64,000 nucleotides of DNA from an uncultured Coriobacteriales bacterium (GCA_934636245.1 CAKUAI010000004.1:62001-126000); one strand, 5' to 3'; positions 28,530 to 38,095 are shown, counted from the first letter of the stretch. The notes: generated by a model from the sequence alone, not told the origin. Made by a program: numbers and translations.

Positions 28530-29399
28530 ATGGCTGAGATTACCGCGGCTCTTGTTAAGCAGCTTCGTGAGATGACCGACTCCCCGATGATGGAGTGCAA
28601 GAAGGCCCTCGTCGAGGCCGACGGCGACATGGACAAGGCTGTCGACGTCCTGCGTACCCGTGGCATCGCCAAGTCCCTCAAGAAGGCTGGACGCGCCACC
28701 AACGAGGGCGCCGTCATGGCTTTCGTGAGCGAGGACGGCAAGACTGCCGCCATCGCCGAGATCAAGTGCGAGACCGACTTCGTCTCCGGCACCGACAAGT
28801 TCAAGAACATGGTTGCCAAGGTCGCCGAGGCTGCTGCTCTCAGCGACGCTGCCGACGTCGAGGCCCTCAAGGCCGCCACTGTCGACGGTGAGACCGTTGA
28901 GGCCATCATCGCCAACGGCATTGCCACCATGGGCGAGAACATGACCCTCACCCGTTTCGCCCGTCGCGTTGTCGAGAACGGCGCCGTCGCCTCCTACATC
29001 CACATGGGCGGCAAGATCGGTGTCCTCGTCGAGTTCGAGCTTGGCAACGCTGCCACCGCTCAGAACGACGAGTTCAAGGCTATGGCTCACGACGTTGCCA
29101 TGCAGGTCGCTGCCACGAAGCCCCTCTGCGCTGTGCGCGAGGACATGAACCCCGAGGTTGTCGAGCACGAGCTCGCCATCTACCGTGAGCAGGCTGCCGC
29201 TTCCGGCAAGCCCGAGGCCATTCAGGAGAAGATGGCTCAGGGTCGTGTCGAGAAGTTCTACAAGGAGAACACGCTGGTCGACCAGGAGTTCGTCAAGAAC
29301 CCCGATGTCACCATCTCCCAGTATGTCGCAAGCGTTGCCAAGGCTGCCGGCGACACCATCGCCGTCAAGGGCTTCGACATCTTTGTTCTCGGTGAGTAG
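28530..29399 (+). CDS. tsf: translation elongation factor Ts
   Basis: Nucleotide exchange factor for EF-Tu. An N-terminal UBA-like domain contains LREMTDSPMMECKKALVEADGD, and the EF-Tu contact motif TDFV occurs in KCETDFVSGTDKF. At 289 residues it is standard length. AAAGGAAG precedes the start. A strong terminator follows 25 bases after the stop, ending the rpsB-tsf transcript. Confidence 0.98.
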   Translation: MAEITAALVKQLREMTDSPMMECKKALVEADGDMDKAVDVLRTRGIAKSLKKAGRATNEGAVMAFVSEDGKTAAIAEIKCETDFVSGTDKFKNMVAKVAEAAALSDAADVEALKAATVDGETVEAIIANGIATMGENMTLTRFARRVVENGAVASYIHMGGKIGVLVEFELGNAATAQNDEFKAMAHDVAMQVAATKPLCAVREDMNPEVVEHELAIYREQAAASGKPEAIQEKMAQGRVEKFYKENTLVDQEFVKNPDVTISQYVASVAKAAGDTIAVKGFDIFVLGE

Positions 29400-29423
29400 T
29401 TAGTCTCACATATTGATGCTTTG

Positions 29424-29456
29424 GGCGTCGGCATGCGTGTATGCCGACGCCTTTTT
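29424..29456 (+). terminator. intrinsic terminator after tsf
   Basis: Perfect 11-bp stem GGCGTCGGCAT/ATGCCGACGCC with a 6-base loop and T5. Confidence 0.93.
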
Positions 29457-29464
29457 GCTAATAT
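29456..29464 (+). promoter_or_regulatory. extended -10 promoter of pyrH in the terminator tail
   Basis: TGCTAATAT begins with the last T of the tsf terminator T-run, 52 bases before the pyrH start. The -35 region would fall inside the terminator hairpin and is weak, so this depends on the extended -10. Confidence 0.45.
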
Positions 29465-29507
29465 GGCACCTGAAATTGACGAGCTCCGCGAGTTCAAGGA
29501 GGCGGTT

Positions 29508-30230
29508 ATGGCCGAAATCAAGTACAAGCGTGTTCTTCTCAAGCTGTCCGGCGAATTCCTGATGGGTGATATGGGCTACGGCATCGACCCTGAGGTTGCT
29601 GAGCGCATCGCCCGCGAGGTCACTGACATCGTCCGTCAGGGTGTTCAGGTTGCGATCACCGTTGGTGGCGGCAACATCTTCCGCGGCCTTGCTGGCTCCG
29701 CCAAGGGCATGGACCGTGCCCAGGCCGACTACATCGGCATGCTCGCCACTGCCATGAACGCCCTTGCCTTGCAGGACGCGTTCGAGCGCAATGGCCAGAT
29801 GTGTCGCGTCATGAGCGCCATCGAGATGCGCGAGGTGTGCGAGACCTACATCCGTCGTCGTGCCATCCGTCACCTCGAGAAGGGCCGCGTCGTCATTTTT
29901 GCCGCCGGTACCGGCAACCCCTACTTCACCACCGACACCACGGCAGCCCTGCGTGCCTGCGAGATCGACGCCGAGTGCCTCATGAAGGCCACCAAGGTCG
30001 ACGGCATCTACGACAAGGACCCCAAGAAGTTCGACGACGCCGTGCGTTTCGACAAGATCACGTACCTCGACGTCATCGCCCGCGAGCTCAACGTCATGGA
30101 CTCAACGGCTATCACGCTCTGCAATGACAACAGCATGCCCATCCTTGTCTTCAACCTGGAGAAGGAAGGCAACATCGACGCCGCTCTGCGCGGTGAGGCT
30201 GTTGGTACCGTCGTTTACAGGGAGGATTAA
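29508..30230 (+). CDS. pyrH: UMP kinase
   Basis: Hexameric amino-acid-kinase-fold enzyme that phosphorylates UMP, the product of the pyr operon in this same window. Motifs are KRVLLKLSGEFLMG, VTVGGGNIFRG-type glycine loop, GTGNPYFTTDTTAALRA and KATKVDGIYDKDP. Start ATG 29508 is chosen because AAGGAGG stands 5 bases before it and gives the family length of 240 residues; an upstream ATG at 29463 has no ribosome site. frr follows 2 bases after the stop. Confidence 0.97.
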   Translation: MAEIKYKRVLLKLSGEFLMGDMGYGIDPEVAERIAREVTDIVRQGVQVAITVGGGNIFRGLAGSAKGMDRAQADYIGMLATAMNALALQDAFERNGQMCRVMSAIEMREVCETYIRRRAIRHLEKGRVVIFAAGTGNPYFTTDTTAALRACEIDAECLMKATKVDGIYDKDPKKFDDAVRFDKITYLDVIARELNVMDSTAITLCNDNSMPILVFNLEKEGNIDAALRGEAVGTVVYRED

Positions 30231-30232
30231 TC

Positions 30233-30790
30233 ATGTCTGACGCCATTTGCACCGAGGCCTCCACGAAGATGGGCAAGGCCATCGACGCCATGCTCGACGA
30301 GTTCACGAAGGTCCGTACCGGCCGCGCCAACCCGGCCATCCTCAACGACCTCACCATCGATTACTACGGCACTCCCACTCCTGTGACCCAGATTGCCGCC
30401 GTCAAGGCTGCCGACGGCCACTCGCTCGTCATCACCCCTTGGGACAAGACGAGCCTGCGTGCCATCGAGAAGGCCATCATGACCTCCGACATCGGCATCA
30501 CGCCTGCCAACGACGGCAACGTCATTCGCCTGCCTTTCCCTGCTCCCTCTGAGGAGGGCCGCAAGGAGTCGGTCAAGAAGTGCCGCGAGATCGCCGAGCA
30601 CGCCCGCGTGTCCGTGCGCAACATCCGTCGCGACGCCAACGCCCAGTATGGCAAGCTCGCCAAGGACGCCGAGATTTCCGAGGACGAGCAGCGCCGCGGC
30701 GAGGCGGCCATCCAGAAGATCACCGACGAGCACGTCGCCAAGATTGACAAGCTCCTTAAGGACAAAGAGATTGAGGTCATGGAGGTCTAA
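30233..30790 (+). CDS. frr: ribosome recycling factor
   Basis: Splits post-termination ribosomes together with EF-G. At 185 residues it has normal size. The conserved KVRTGRANPAILNDLTIDYYGTPTPV-type block lies near the N-terminus, followed by IRLPFPAPSEEGRKE and the helical VSVRNIRRDANA. It is in the conserved pyrH-frr-uppS order, and uppS starts directly at its stop. Confidence 0.97.
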   Translation: MSDAICTEASTKMGKAIDAMLDEFTKVRTGRANPAILNDLTIDYYGTPTPVTQIAAVKAADGHSLVITPWDKTSLRAIEKAIMTSDIGITPANDGNVIRLPFPAPSEEGRKESVKKCREIAEHARVSVRNIRRDANAQYGKLAKDAEISEDEQRRGEAAIQKITDEHVAKIDKLLKDKEIEVMEV

Positions 30791-31585
30791 GTGATCCCAG
30801 ATTTAGAGGCCTTCAAAGAGTATTTCGCAGACGCCCCCGCATCGAGCAGGATGTCCCAGCTCGATGCGGGGCGCCTTCCCCGGCACGTGGCCGTCATCAT
30901 GGACGGCAACGGTCGCTGGGCGCAGCAGCGTGGCCTGTCGCGTGGCCACGGGCATGTTGCGGGTATCGACGCGTTGCGCGAAAACATCACCGCTGCCGTG
31001 CGTCTCGGTCTCGAGGCGCTGACGGTCTATGCCTTTTCAACCGAGAACTGGTCGAGGCCTCGGGAAGAGGTCGACCTTCTCATGTCGCTGTTCGCCCAGA
31101 CGCTCATCGACGAGCTGCCCCTGCTGAAGCGCGAGAATGTGCGCCTGCAGTACCTGGGCGACATGGCTGCGCTTCCCCAGGACACGCGGGAGACGTTTGA
31201 GCGCGGCCTGGCCGAGACCGCCGGCCACACCGGCATGGTGCTTGCCGTGGCGGTCAACTACGGTGGCCGCCAGGAGCTGCTGCATGCGACGCGCACCCTG
31301 TGCGAGCTTGCGGCCTCAGGCGAGCTCGATCCTGCCGATGTGAACGAGGATCTCTTCGCATCCAAGCTGTGGACGGCCCCGCTTTGCGACCCCGAGCTTC
31401 TCATTCGCACCTCGGGGGAGAAGAGGCTGTCCAACTACCTGCTGTGGCAGTGCGCCTACAGCGAGTTCGTGTTCCTCGACGTCCTCTGGCCCGATTTCTC
31501 GCGCTGGGACTTTGTCGACGCCATCGTTGAGTACCAAGGCCGTCACAGGCGCTTCGGGGGTGTCGTTGATGTCGACGAATCCTAA
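30791..31585 (+). CDS. uppS: undecaprenyl diphosphate synthase
   Basis: Cis-prenyltransferase that makes the C55 carrier for peptidoglycan and surface glycans. Family motifs are VAVIMDGNGRWAQQRGL, VYAFSTENWSRP and, near the end, LLIRTSGEKRLSNYLLWQ. At 264 residues it has an N-terminal extension of about 30 residues. GTG start directly follows frr. It overlaps cdsA by 17 bases. Confidence 0.97.
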   Translation: MIPDLEAFKEYFADAPASSRMSQLDAGRLPRHVAVIMDGNGRWAQQRGLSRGHGHVAGIDALRENITAAVRLGLEALTVYAFSTENWSRPREEVDLLMSLFAQTLIDELPLLKRENVRLQYLGDMAALPQDTRETFERGLAETAGHTGMVLAVAVNYGGRQELLHATRTLCELAASGELDPADVNEDLFASKLWTAPLCDPELLIRTSGEKRLSNYLLWQCAYSEFVFLDVLWPDFSRWDFVDAIVEYQGRHRRFGGVVDVDES

Positions 31586-32564
31586 GCCGCAGCGCCCCAA
31601 CGTCATCGAGCTCGCCAAGAAGATGTTCTCGAGCCTCAAGACCGACCTCATCTCGACGTTTTCTTCCAAGGTCGAGCATTCTCCCGAGCAGCTGGTGGCC
31701 GAGAGCAAGCGTACGCGCCCTGAGCCTGCAAGCGTGAGCGTTCCGTCTCTTGTGAACCGCAACCTTCTCGTTCGCTCGCTCAGCGGTGCGTTCTACGTCG
31801 CTCTCAATATCGCCGCCATCTTCTTGGGCGGTAGGTGGCTCGCACTTTTGATGGCCCTCACTGCAGGCGTGTGCTGCTGGGAGTTCTTCCGTCTCATGCG
31901 TTCCGACCGCAAGGTGCCCAACCAAATCGTTGGTATTCTCTTTGCCATGCTCATGCCGCTCGTGGCGCTTGTGAACCCGTTCCTCCTTGAGGGACTCATC
32001 TTCCTGCTCATTTTGGTTCTGGGTTTCTGGTACGTCATTGACCAACACGCCCGCATTACCGACGTCGCCGTCACGGGGTTCGGTTCCCTGTACACGGGCT
32101 TCACGCTCTCTGCCCTGGTTGCCATCAGGTGCTCCACCGAGATGCCCAACGATGCTGCCGTCATTTTGTGCCTCGGCGTCATGGCGTCCGTCTGGTTTAA
32201 CGACGCCTTTGCCTACCTGGTGGGCAGCGCCTTCGGCAAGCACAAAATGGTCCCTGCCATCTCTCCCAAAAAGAGCTGGGAGGGCTTCGTGGGCGGCCTG
32301 TGCGGCTCGCTTCTCGTATGGTGCCTGCTGCTTCTCTTCCCTGAGACCGGCATCACGCCGTTTGTCGCCGTCTTCTGCGGCCTTGCGTGCGGCGTCGTCG
32401 GTGTCATCGGTGACCTTGTGGAGTCGCGCATCAAGCGCGGCGCCGGCGTCAAGGATTCCGGCAACCTCATCCCGGGTCACGGCGGCCTGCTCGACCGCTC
32501 CGACTCCATGCTGTTCGTTGCCATCGCGGCATATTTCATCCTCACGTTGATGGGGGTCATCTAG
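31569..32564 (+). CDS. cdsA: phosphatidate cytidylyltransferase
   Basis: Membrane enzyme that makes CDP-diacylglycerol. The C-terminal family signature is complete: SPKKSWEGFVGG, then GDLVESRIKRGAGVKDSGNL followed by PGHGGLLDRSDS. About eight hydrophobic segments follow a hydrophilic N-terminus of about 70 residues, longer than usual. Start ATG 31569 lies in the uppS end and gives 331 residues. dxr abuts its stop. Confidence 0.95.
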   Translation: MSTNPKPQRPNVIELAKKMFSSLKTDLISTFSSKVEHSPEQLVAESKRTRPEPASVSVPSLVNRNLLVRSLSGAFYVALNIAAIFLGGRWLALLMALTAGVCCWEFFRLMRSDRKVPNQIVGILFAMLMPLVALVNPFLLEGLIFLLILVLGFWYVIDQHARITDVAVTGFGSLYTGFTLSALVAIRCSTEMPNDAAVILCLGVMASVWFNDAFAYLVGSAFGKHKMVPAISPKKSWEGFVGGLCGSLLVWCLLLLFPETGITPFVAVFCGLACGVVGVIGDLVESRIKRGAGVKDSGNLIPGHGGLLDRSDSMLFVAIAAYFILTLMGVI

Positions 32565-33788
32565 ATGAGCTTCGATGCAAAGCCGCGCGCTCGCGGCGTC
32601 GTTCCCGCCCCGGGCCAGGTCTTTGACCGTCCGTGCCCGCTTAAGGTCGTGCTTCTCGGTGCGACGGGCTCCATCGGCCGTCAGACGGTCGACGTCGTGC
32701 GCCGCAACCCCGGCAAGGTCGAGCTTGTCGCCGTGGCAGCCCGAACGAGTGCCGACGAGCTTGCGGGCCTTGCCCGCGAGTTCCCCACCATCCGCCACAT
32801 CGCGCTTGCCGACGAGTCGCTCAAGGCGACGTTTGCTGCCGACGCCGTGCCCGCAGGCTGCGAGGTCACCTTTGGCCGCGAGGCCGTGGACGCGCTTGCC
32901 TCGCTTCCCGAGGCTGACTGCGTCCTCAATGCCCTCGTGGGCTTCTCCGGCATGCGTGCCAGCTACAACGCGCTTTCGTGCGGCCATGAGCTTGCCCTTG
33001 CCAACAAGGAGTCCCTCGTTGTGGCCGGCGACCTCATCATGCCCTTGGCGCGTCCCGGCAAGCTGCTCCCGGTCGACTCCGAGCACTCCGCCATCTTCCA
33101 GTGCTTTTTGGGCAACGACCCCTGGGAGGCCGAGCGCATCTGGCTCACCGCCTCCGGTGGGCCTTTCTTTGGCAAGACGCTCGAGGAGCTGCTCCACGTC
33201 GACGCCAAGCAGGCGCTCAATCACCCCAACTGGTCGATGGGCGCCAAAGTCACGACCGATTCCTCCACGCTCATGAACAAGGGCCTCGAGGCAATCGAGG
33301 CGCACCATCTCTTCGACGCGCCGTTCTCGATGATCCATCCCGTCGTGCAGCGCCAGAGCGCCGTGCACTCCATGGTCGAGTATTCCGACGGCTCGGTCAT
33401 CTCGCACATCGGTGCGGCCGACATGCGTGTGCCCATTCAGTATGCGCTGAGCTTCCCGGCGAGGTGGAGCAAGCCCACGGCATCGCTCGACTTTGCCGCG
33501 TTGGGCCACATCGACTTTGCCGAGCCCGACTACGAGACTTTCGGCTGCCTGCGCCTTGCCCTTGAGGCTGGCGAGCGCGGCGGCATCCTGCCCTGCGTCC
33601 TCAATGCCTCCGATGAGATCGCCGTCGATGCGTTCCTTCATGGCCGCATCGCCTACCTCGACATCGAGCGCGTCGTGGGCCGCACGCTTGAGGCGTTCGA
33701 GGCCGACCGCGTCGAGTCGCTCGAGCAACTCGAAGACGTGGACGCACGAGCGCGTGCCGAGGCCGCACGGGTCGTCTCGCAACTGTAA
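32565..33788 (+). CDS. dxr: 1-deoxy-D-xylulose 5-phosphate reductoisomerase
   Basis: First committed step of the MEP isoprenoid pathway. NADPH-binding GATGSIGRQTVDVV, the ALANKESLVVAG loop and the metal/substrate blocks SEHSAIFQC and DSSTLMNKGLEAIEA are all present. It has 407 residues. ispG lies two genes on and ispH at 61 kb, so the window holds three MEP genes. Start directly follows the cdsA stop. Confidence 0.97.
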   Translation: MSFDAKPRARGVVPAPGQVFDRPCPLKVVLLGATGSIGRQTVDVVRRNPGKVELVAVAARTSADELAGLAREFPTIRHIALADESLKATFAADAVPAGCEVTFGREAVDALASLPEADCVLNALVGFSGMRASYNALSCGHELALANKESLVVAGDLIMPLARPGKLLPVDSEHSAIFQCFLGNDPWEAERIWLTASGGPFFGKTLEELLHVDAKQALNHPNWSMGAKVTTDSSTLMNKGLEAIEAHHLFDAPFSMIHPVVQRQSAVHSMVEYSDGSVISHIGAADMRVPIQYALSFPARWSKPTASLDFAALGHIDFAEPDYETFGCLRLALEAGERGGILPCVLNASDEIAVDAFLHGRIAYLDIERVVGRTLEAFEADRVESLEQLEDVDARARAEAARVVSQL

Positions 33789-33822
33789 CTGTACCTGCGA
33801 CCTACAAGGCGGCATCGAGGTT

Positions 33823-35184
33823 TTGAACACCATCGTAACTGTGCTGTGCTTCCTGCTCATCCTGTGCGTCATCGTCGTCGTGCACGAGGGCGGACACGCC
33901 CTGGTCGCCCGTCTCACGGGCATGCGCGTGACCGAGTTCTACGTGGGCATGCCCTACGGCCCCGAGAAGTCGCATGTGAGCAAGCGCAGCGGCATCCGCT
34001 ACGGCGTGACGCTCGCGCTTCTGGGTGGCTACACGCGCATCTGCGGCATGGCATTCTCGCAGGACAAGCGCATGGCGCTCGCGCTCGCGCTCGTCAATGC
34101 GCGCGGCCGCCTCACCACCGACGAGCTCGCCTTGGCGCTGGATTGCGACCCGACCGACGCGCAGACGCTCATCGACGCCCTCGTCGACCTGGGCAGCATC
34201 GAGCCCGTGTACGAGACGGGCGTCCGCCGCCACCGCAAGGAAGTGCCGCTGGCATACCGCACGGTTGCCCGCGACGAGCGCGGCCTCACGGCCCGCGACC
34301 GCGGCAACTCGCTTGCCAAGTCGGTCGCCCACGAGGCGGGGGAGCCGTTCAACCCCGCGATGTCGCCCGACGACTTCCTTGCCGCCGAGCTCACGCACAC
34401 CTACGCGGGCAAGTCGTTCATCCGCCGCGTGCTCGTGCTCGTGGCGGGCGTGGTCTTCAACCTGCTGCTAGCATTTGTGATTCTCACCTGCTGCTATTCG
34501 GCCATGCACGTGCAACAGTTCTCCCTCGAGGTCGAGTCCGTCGTTGCCGGCAGCTCCGCCGAGCAAGCGGGCATGCAGGCTGGGGACGCGATTCTCGCCG
34601 TCGCAGGCACGCCTGTTGAGCAGTACGGCACCGTCAACGACCTCTCGGCCGCGTTCGACTCCGACGATTCCGTCTCCCTCGACTACAGGCATGCGGGGGA
34701 GGAGGAGGTCAGGCACGCCGACCTCGCCCGGTCCGAGGAGTCCAGCGTGGGCCTGTCCATGCGCATCTACCTCGTCGACGGGCCCGACCGCATCGCGCTG
34801 CCCGACGCCATGCGCGCCTCGGTGGCCTACATCGCAACGGTCGCCTCGTCGGTCCTCAGCCTGCTCAACCCCAGCGAGGCGCCTGAGGTGCTGAGCCAGT
34901 CGAGCGGCGTGGTGGGCATCGCGCAGATGACCTCGCAGGCTGTCTCCACCGGCCCCTTCGACATCATCGTGCTGCTTGCGGCCCTCTCGGTGTCGCTGGG
35001 TTGGATGAACCTGCTGCCCATCCCGCCGCTTGACGGCGGCAAGCTCGTTCTCGAGGTCGTCGGCCGCATCATCGGCCGCGAGGTGCCGCTGTGGGTGCAG
35101 GGGGCGCTTTCGCTCATCGGCATCGCGATTGCGCTGGCCCTCTTCGTCTTCATGGTGTTCCAAGACGTCGGCCGTATTCTGTAA
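33823..35184 (+). CDS. rseP: RseP-type site-2 protease with an inserted domain
   Basis: Membrane M50 zinc protease for regulated intramembrane proteolysis. HEGGH (residues 21-25) lies in the first hydrophobic helix, a PDZ domain spans about 235-305, and the second metal motif LPIPPLDGGK is near residue 400. Between LLGGYTRICGM and the next helix (RRVLVLVAGVVFNLL) there are about 110 extra residues that look like a winged-helix domain. TTG 33823 is the only plausible start after dxr; GAGG lies just two bases before it, so initiation is uncertain. It is 453 residues. Confidence 0.88.
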   Translation: MNTIVTVLCFLLILCVIVVVHEGGHALVARLTGMRVTEFYVGMPYGPEKSHVSKRSGIRYGVTLALLGGYTRICGMAFSQDKRMALALALVNARGRLTTDELALALDCDPTDAQTLIDALVDLGSIEPVYETGVRRHRKEVPLAYRTVARDERGLTARDRGNSLAKSVAHEAGEPFNPAMSPDDFLAAELTHTYAGKSFIRRVLVLVAGVVFNLLLAFVILTCCYSAMHVQQFSLEVESVVAGSSAEQAGMQAGDAILAVAGTPVEQYGTVNDLSAAFDSDDSVSLDYRHAGEEEVRHADLARSEESSVGLSMRIYLVDGPDRIALPDAMRASVAYIATVASSVLSLLNPSEAPEVLSQSSGVVGIAQMTSQAVSTGPFDIIVLLAALSVSLGWMNLLPIPPLDGGKLVLEVVGRIIGREVPLWVQGALSLIGIAIALALFVFMVFQDVGRIL

Positions 35185-35202
35185 GCAACAGGGGAGGCAG
35201 TG

Positions 35203-36303
35203 ATGGAAAACAAGACTATGTCCGGCCAGGTAGATGGTGCAACTGAGCCTGCCCGCGCCCGCACGCGCCGGGTCAACGTGGGCGGCGTTGCCATGGGAGC
35301 GGGTGCGCCCGTTGTGGTGCAGTCGATGCTCACCGCCCCCACGGCAAACCCCGAGGCGGCCATCGCCCAGGCAAAGGACCTCGCCGAAGCGGGTTGCGAG
35401 ATCGTGCGCGCCGCCATTCCCAACTCCTCGGCGCTCGACGGCTTCGCGCAGCTGTGCCGCGCCTGCCCCGTGCCCGTGGTGGCCGACATTCACTTCGACC
35501 ACCGCCTTGCCGTGCGCGCCTGCGAGCTGGGCGCGTCGGGTCTGCGCATCAACCCGGGCAACATCGGCTCGTGGAACAAGGTGGACGCCGTGATCGACGC
35601 TGCCCGCGCGGCCCGCATCCCCATCCGCATCGGCGTGAACGCCGGCTCCATCGACCGCGAGCTCGACGCCCGCGACGACCTCTCGCTTGCCGAAAAGATG
35701 GCCCTGAGTGCCACGGGCTTCGTGCGCCACTTCGAGGACCGCGACTTCGGCGACATCGTGCTCTCCGCCAAGGCCCACGACGTGGGCGTGACCGTGGACG
35801 CCTACCGCAGGCTCTCTCGCGAGCTTCCGAGCATCCCGCTGCACCTGGGCATCACCGAGGCCGGCACCGCCTTCCAGGGTACCATCAAGAGCTCCGTTGG
35901 CCTGGGCATTCTTCTCTCCGAGGGTATCGGCGACACCCTGCGCGTCTCGCTCACGGCCGACCCGGTGGAGGAGATTCCCGTGGCTTGGGGCATCCTGCAG
36001 GCGCTTGGTCTGCGCCGCCGCACCCCCGAGCTCATCAGCTGCCCCACGTGCGCCCGCTGCCAGGTGGACATGATCCCCATCGCCCGCCAGGTGGAGGAGC
36101 GCTTGCGCACGCTGAGCCTGCCCATCTCCGTGGCCGTCATGGGTTGCGAGGTCAACGGCCCCGGCGAGGCCCGCGGCGCCGACATCGGTGTGGCTTGCTC
36201 ACGCGGCTCGGGTGCCATTTTCTGCCACGGCGAGATCGTTCGACGCGTGCCCGACGACCAGATCGTCGAGGCGCTCTTTGCTGAGATAGCGGCGCGTTTC
36301 TAA
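35203..36303 (+). CDS. ispG: 4-hydroxy-3-methylbut-2-enyl diphosphate synthase (flavodoxin)
   Basis: [4Fe-4S] enzyme of the MEP pathway. The TIM-barrel half includes VVADIHFDHRLA and LRINPGNIGSWNKVDAV. The C-terminal cluster cysteines are in ISCPTCARCQVDM and the GCEVNGPGEA motif. It has 366 residues, the single-domain bacterial form. ATG 35203 is preferred to GTG 35200 because GGGGAGG stands at better distance. Confidence 0.97.
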   Translation: MENKTMSGQVDGATEPARARTRRVNVGGVAMGAGAPVVVQSMLTAPTANPEAAIAQAKDLAEAGCEIVRAAIPNSSALDGFAQLCRACPVPVVADIHFDHRLAVRACELGASGLRINPGNIGSWNKVDAVIDAARAARIPIRIGVNAGSIDRELDARDDLSLAEKMALSATGFVRHFEDRDFGDIVLSAKAHDVGVTVDAYRRLSRELPSIPLHLGITEAGTAFQGTIKSSVGLGILLSEGIGDTLRVSLTADPVEEIPVAWGILQALGLRRRTPELISCPTCARCQVDMIPIARQVEERLRTLSLPISVAVMGCEVNGPGEARGADIGVACSRGSGAIFCHGEIVRRVPDDQIVEALFAEIAARF

Positions 36304-36328
36304 CGCGGCGCCACGAATGTGCCCGCAC

Positions 36329-36337
36329 TGCTAGAAT
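36329..36337 (+). promoter_or_regulatory. extended -10 promoter of proS
   Basis: TGCTAGAAT in the 76-base gap before proS, leaving a leader of about 35 bases that carries the AAGATTGGAG ribosome-site motif (36360-36369). Confidence 0.5.
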
Positions 36338-36379
36338 ATCGCCTTGTCTTTCGTTTCCTAAGATTGGAGCCCTGTTCAC

Positions 36380-38095
36380 ATGACCAGCTCGTACATGAGG
36401 ATGTCTCGCCTGTACGCCCCCACGCTGCGTGAGGATCCCCAGGACGCCGACATCGCCAGCCACCGCCTGCTGCTGCGCGCCGGCTGCATCCGTAAGACCG
36501 CCTCGGGCCTGTACTCCTACCTGCCCCTCGCTTGGCGCTCGCTGCTCAAGATCGAGCAGATCGTGCGCGAGGAGATGGACGCCATCGATGCCCAGGAGCT
36601 CATGCTTCCCATCCTCACGCCCGCCGAGTTCTGGCACCAGTCGGGCCGCTGGAACGACTACGGCCCCGAGCTCATGCGCATCTCCGACCGTCACGACCGC
36701 GAGTTCTGCCTGGGCCCGACGCACGAGGAGACCTTCACCGACCTCGTGCGCAACGAGCTGCGCTCCTACAAGCAGCTGCCCGTGACGCTCTACCAGATTC
36801 AGGACAAGTTCCGCGACGAGGCGCGCCCGCGCTTCGGCCTGCTGCGCGGCCGTGAGTTCATCATGAAGGACGCCTACTCCTTTCATGCCGACCACGAGAG
36901 CCTCCAGAAGACCTACGAGGACATGAACGGCGCCTATGCCCGCGTGTGCGAGCGCTGCGGCATCGACTACGCTGCCGTTGAGGCCGACTCCGGTCAGATC
37001 GGCGGCAAGGTCACGACCGAGTTCATGGCGCTTGCCGAGGCCGGCGAAGCCGAGCTCGTGTACTGCGAGTGCGGCTACGCTGCCGACGTCGAGGCCGCCG
37101 AGGCCCGTCCCCATCTCACGATGTGCGAGGCCACTGCCTGCGAGAAGGTCTACACGCCTGGCTGCGGCACCATCGAGGATGTCGCCACGTTCCTCAAGGT
37201 TCCCACCAACGAGACGGTCAAGGCCTTCGCCCTCGTCGCCGACGACGGTCAGGGCTGGGTCGTGTTCGTGCCCGGCGACCACGAGGTCAACGAGTGCGCC
37301 CTCGAGCACCGCTTCGGCGAGTGGCGCATGATGAACGAGGAAGAGCTTGTGGCTTGCGGCCTCGTCAAGGGCTTCATCGGTCCCAAGGGCATCTCCGACA
37401 AGGTGCATGTGCTTGCCGACGAGTCGCTGCGCACTCAGAAGCGCTGGATCTGCGGCGCCAACGAGGCCAACTACCACTTCGTCGCTGCCGAGTGCGGCGT
37501 CGACTTCCCCGAGCCCGAGTACGCCTTCGTCGCTGCCGCCCAGGCTGGCGACGCGTGCCCCTGCTGCGGCAAGCCCCTCTCCAGTGCCCGCGGCATCGAG
37601 ATGGGCCAGACCTTCCAGCTCGGCACCAAGTACTCCGACGCCATGGGCGCCACCTTCGCCGACGAGAACGGCGTTGAGCAGCCCTTCCTCATGGGTTGCT
37701 ACGGCATCGGCGTGTCCCGCACCCTGGCCGCCATCGTCGAGCAGCACAACGACGAGAACGGCATCGTGTGGCCCGTCTCCGTCGCTCCCTACGAGGTTGC
37801 CGTCATCCCGCTTGCCTGCGGTGACGACGTGCTTCAGCCCCTGGCCGAGAAGGTCGCGGCCGAGCTTGCCGAGCAGGGCATCGAGGTCGTGCTCGACGAC
37901 CGCGACGAGCGCCCCGGCGTGAAGTTTGCCGACAACGACCTCATGGGCTTCCCCTTCCAGGTCGTCATCGGCAAGAAGAGCGCTGCCGCCGGCAACGTCG
38001 AGCTCAAGTGCCGCGCCACCGGCGAGCGCACCGTTGTGCCTGCCGCTGAGGTTGCCGCCCAGCTCGCCGAGGCCATCAAGGCCCAGCGCGCCTAA
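36380..38095 (+). CDS. proS: prolyl-tRNA synthetase
   Basis: Class II synthetase, bacterial type, 571 residues. Motif 2 is FRDEARPRFGLLRGREFIMKD, motif 3 is GIGVSRTLAAIVEQ, and between them lies the YbaK-like editing insertion that hydrolyses Ala-tRNA-Pro. A C-terminal anticodon-binding domain ends the protein. It has its own promoter and a strong terminator downstream. Confidence 0.97.
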   Translation: MTSSYMRMSRLYAPTLREDPQDADIASHRLLLRAGCIRKTASGLYSYLPLAWRSLLKIEQIVREEMDAIDAQELMLPILTPAEFWHQSGRWNDYGPELMRISDRHDREFCLGPTHEETFTDLVRNELRSYKQLPVTLYQIQDKFRDEARPRFGLLRGREFIMKDAYSFHADHESLQKTYEDMNGAYARVCERCGIDYAAVEADSGQIGGKVTTEFMALAEAGEAELVYCECGYAADVEAAEARPHLTMCEATACEKVYTPGCGTIEDVATFLKVPTNETVKAFALVADDGQGWVVFVPGDHEVNECALEHRFGEWRMMNEEELVACGLVKGFIGPKGISDKVHVLADESLRTQKRWICGANEANYHFVAAECGVDFPEPEYAFVAAAQAGDACPCCGKPLSSARGIEMGQTFQLGTKYSDAMGATFADENGVEQPFLMGCYGIGVSRTLAAIVEQHNDENGIVWPVSVAPYEVAVIPLACGDDVLQPLAEKVAAELAEQGIEVVLDDRDERPGVKFADNDLMGFPFQVVIGKKSAAAGNVELKCRATGERTVVPAAEVAAQLAEAIKAQRA

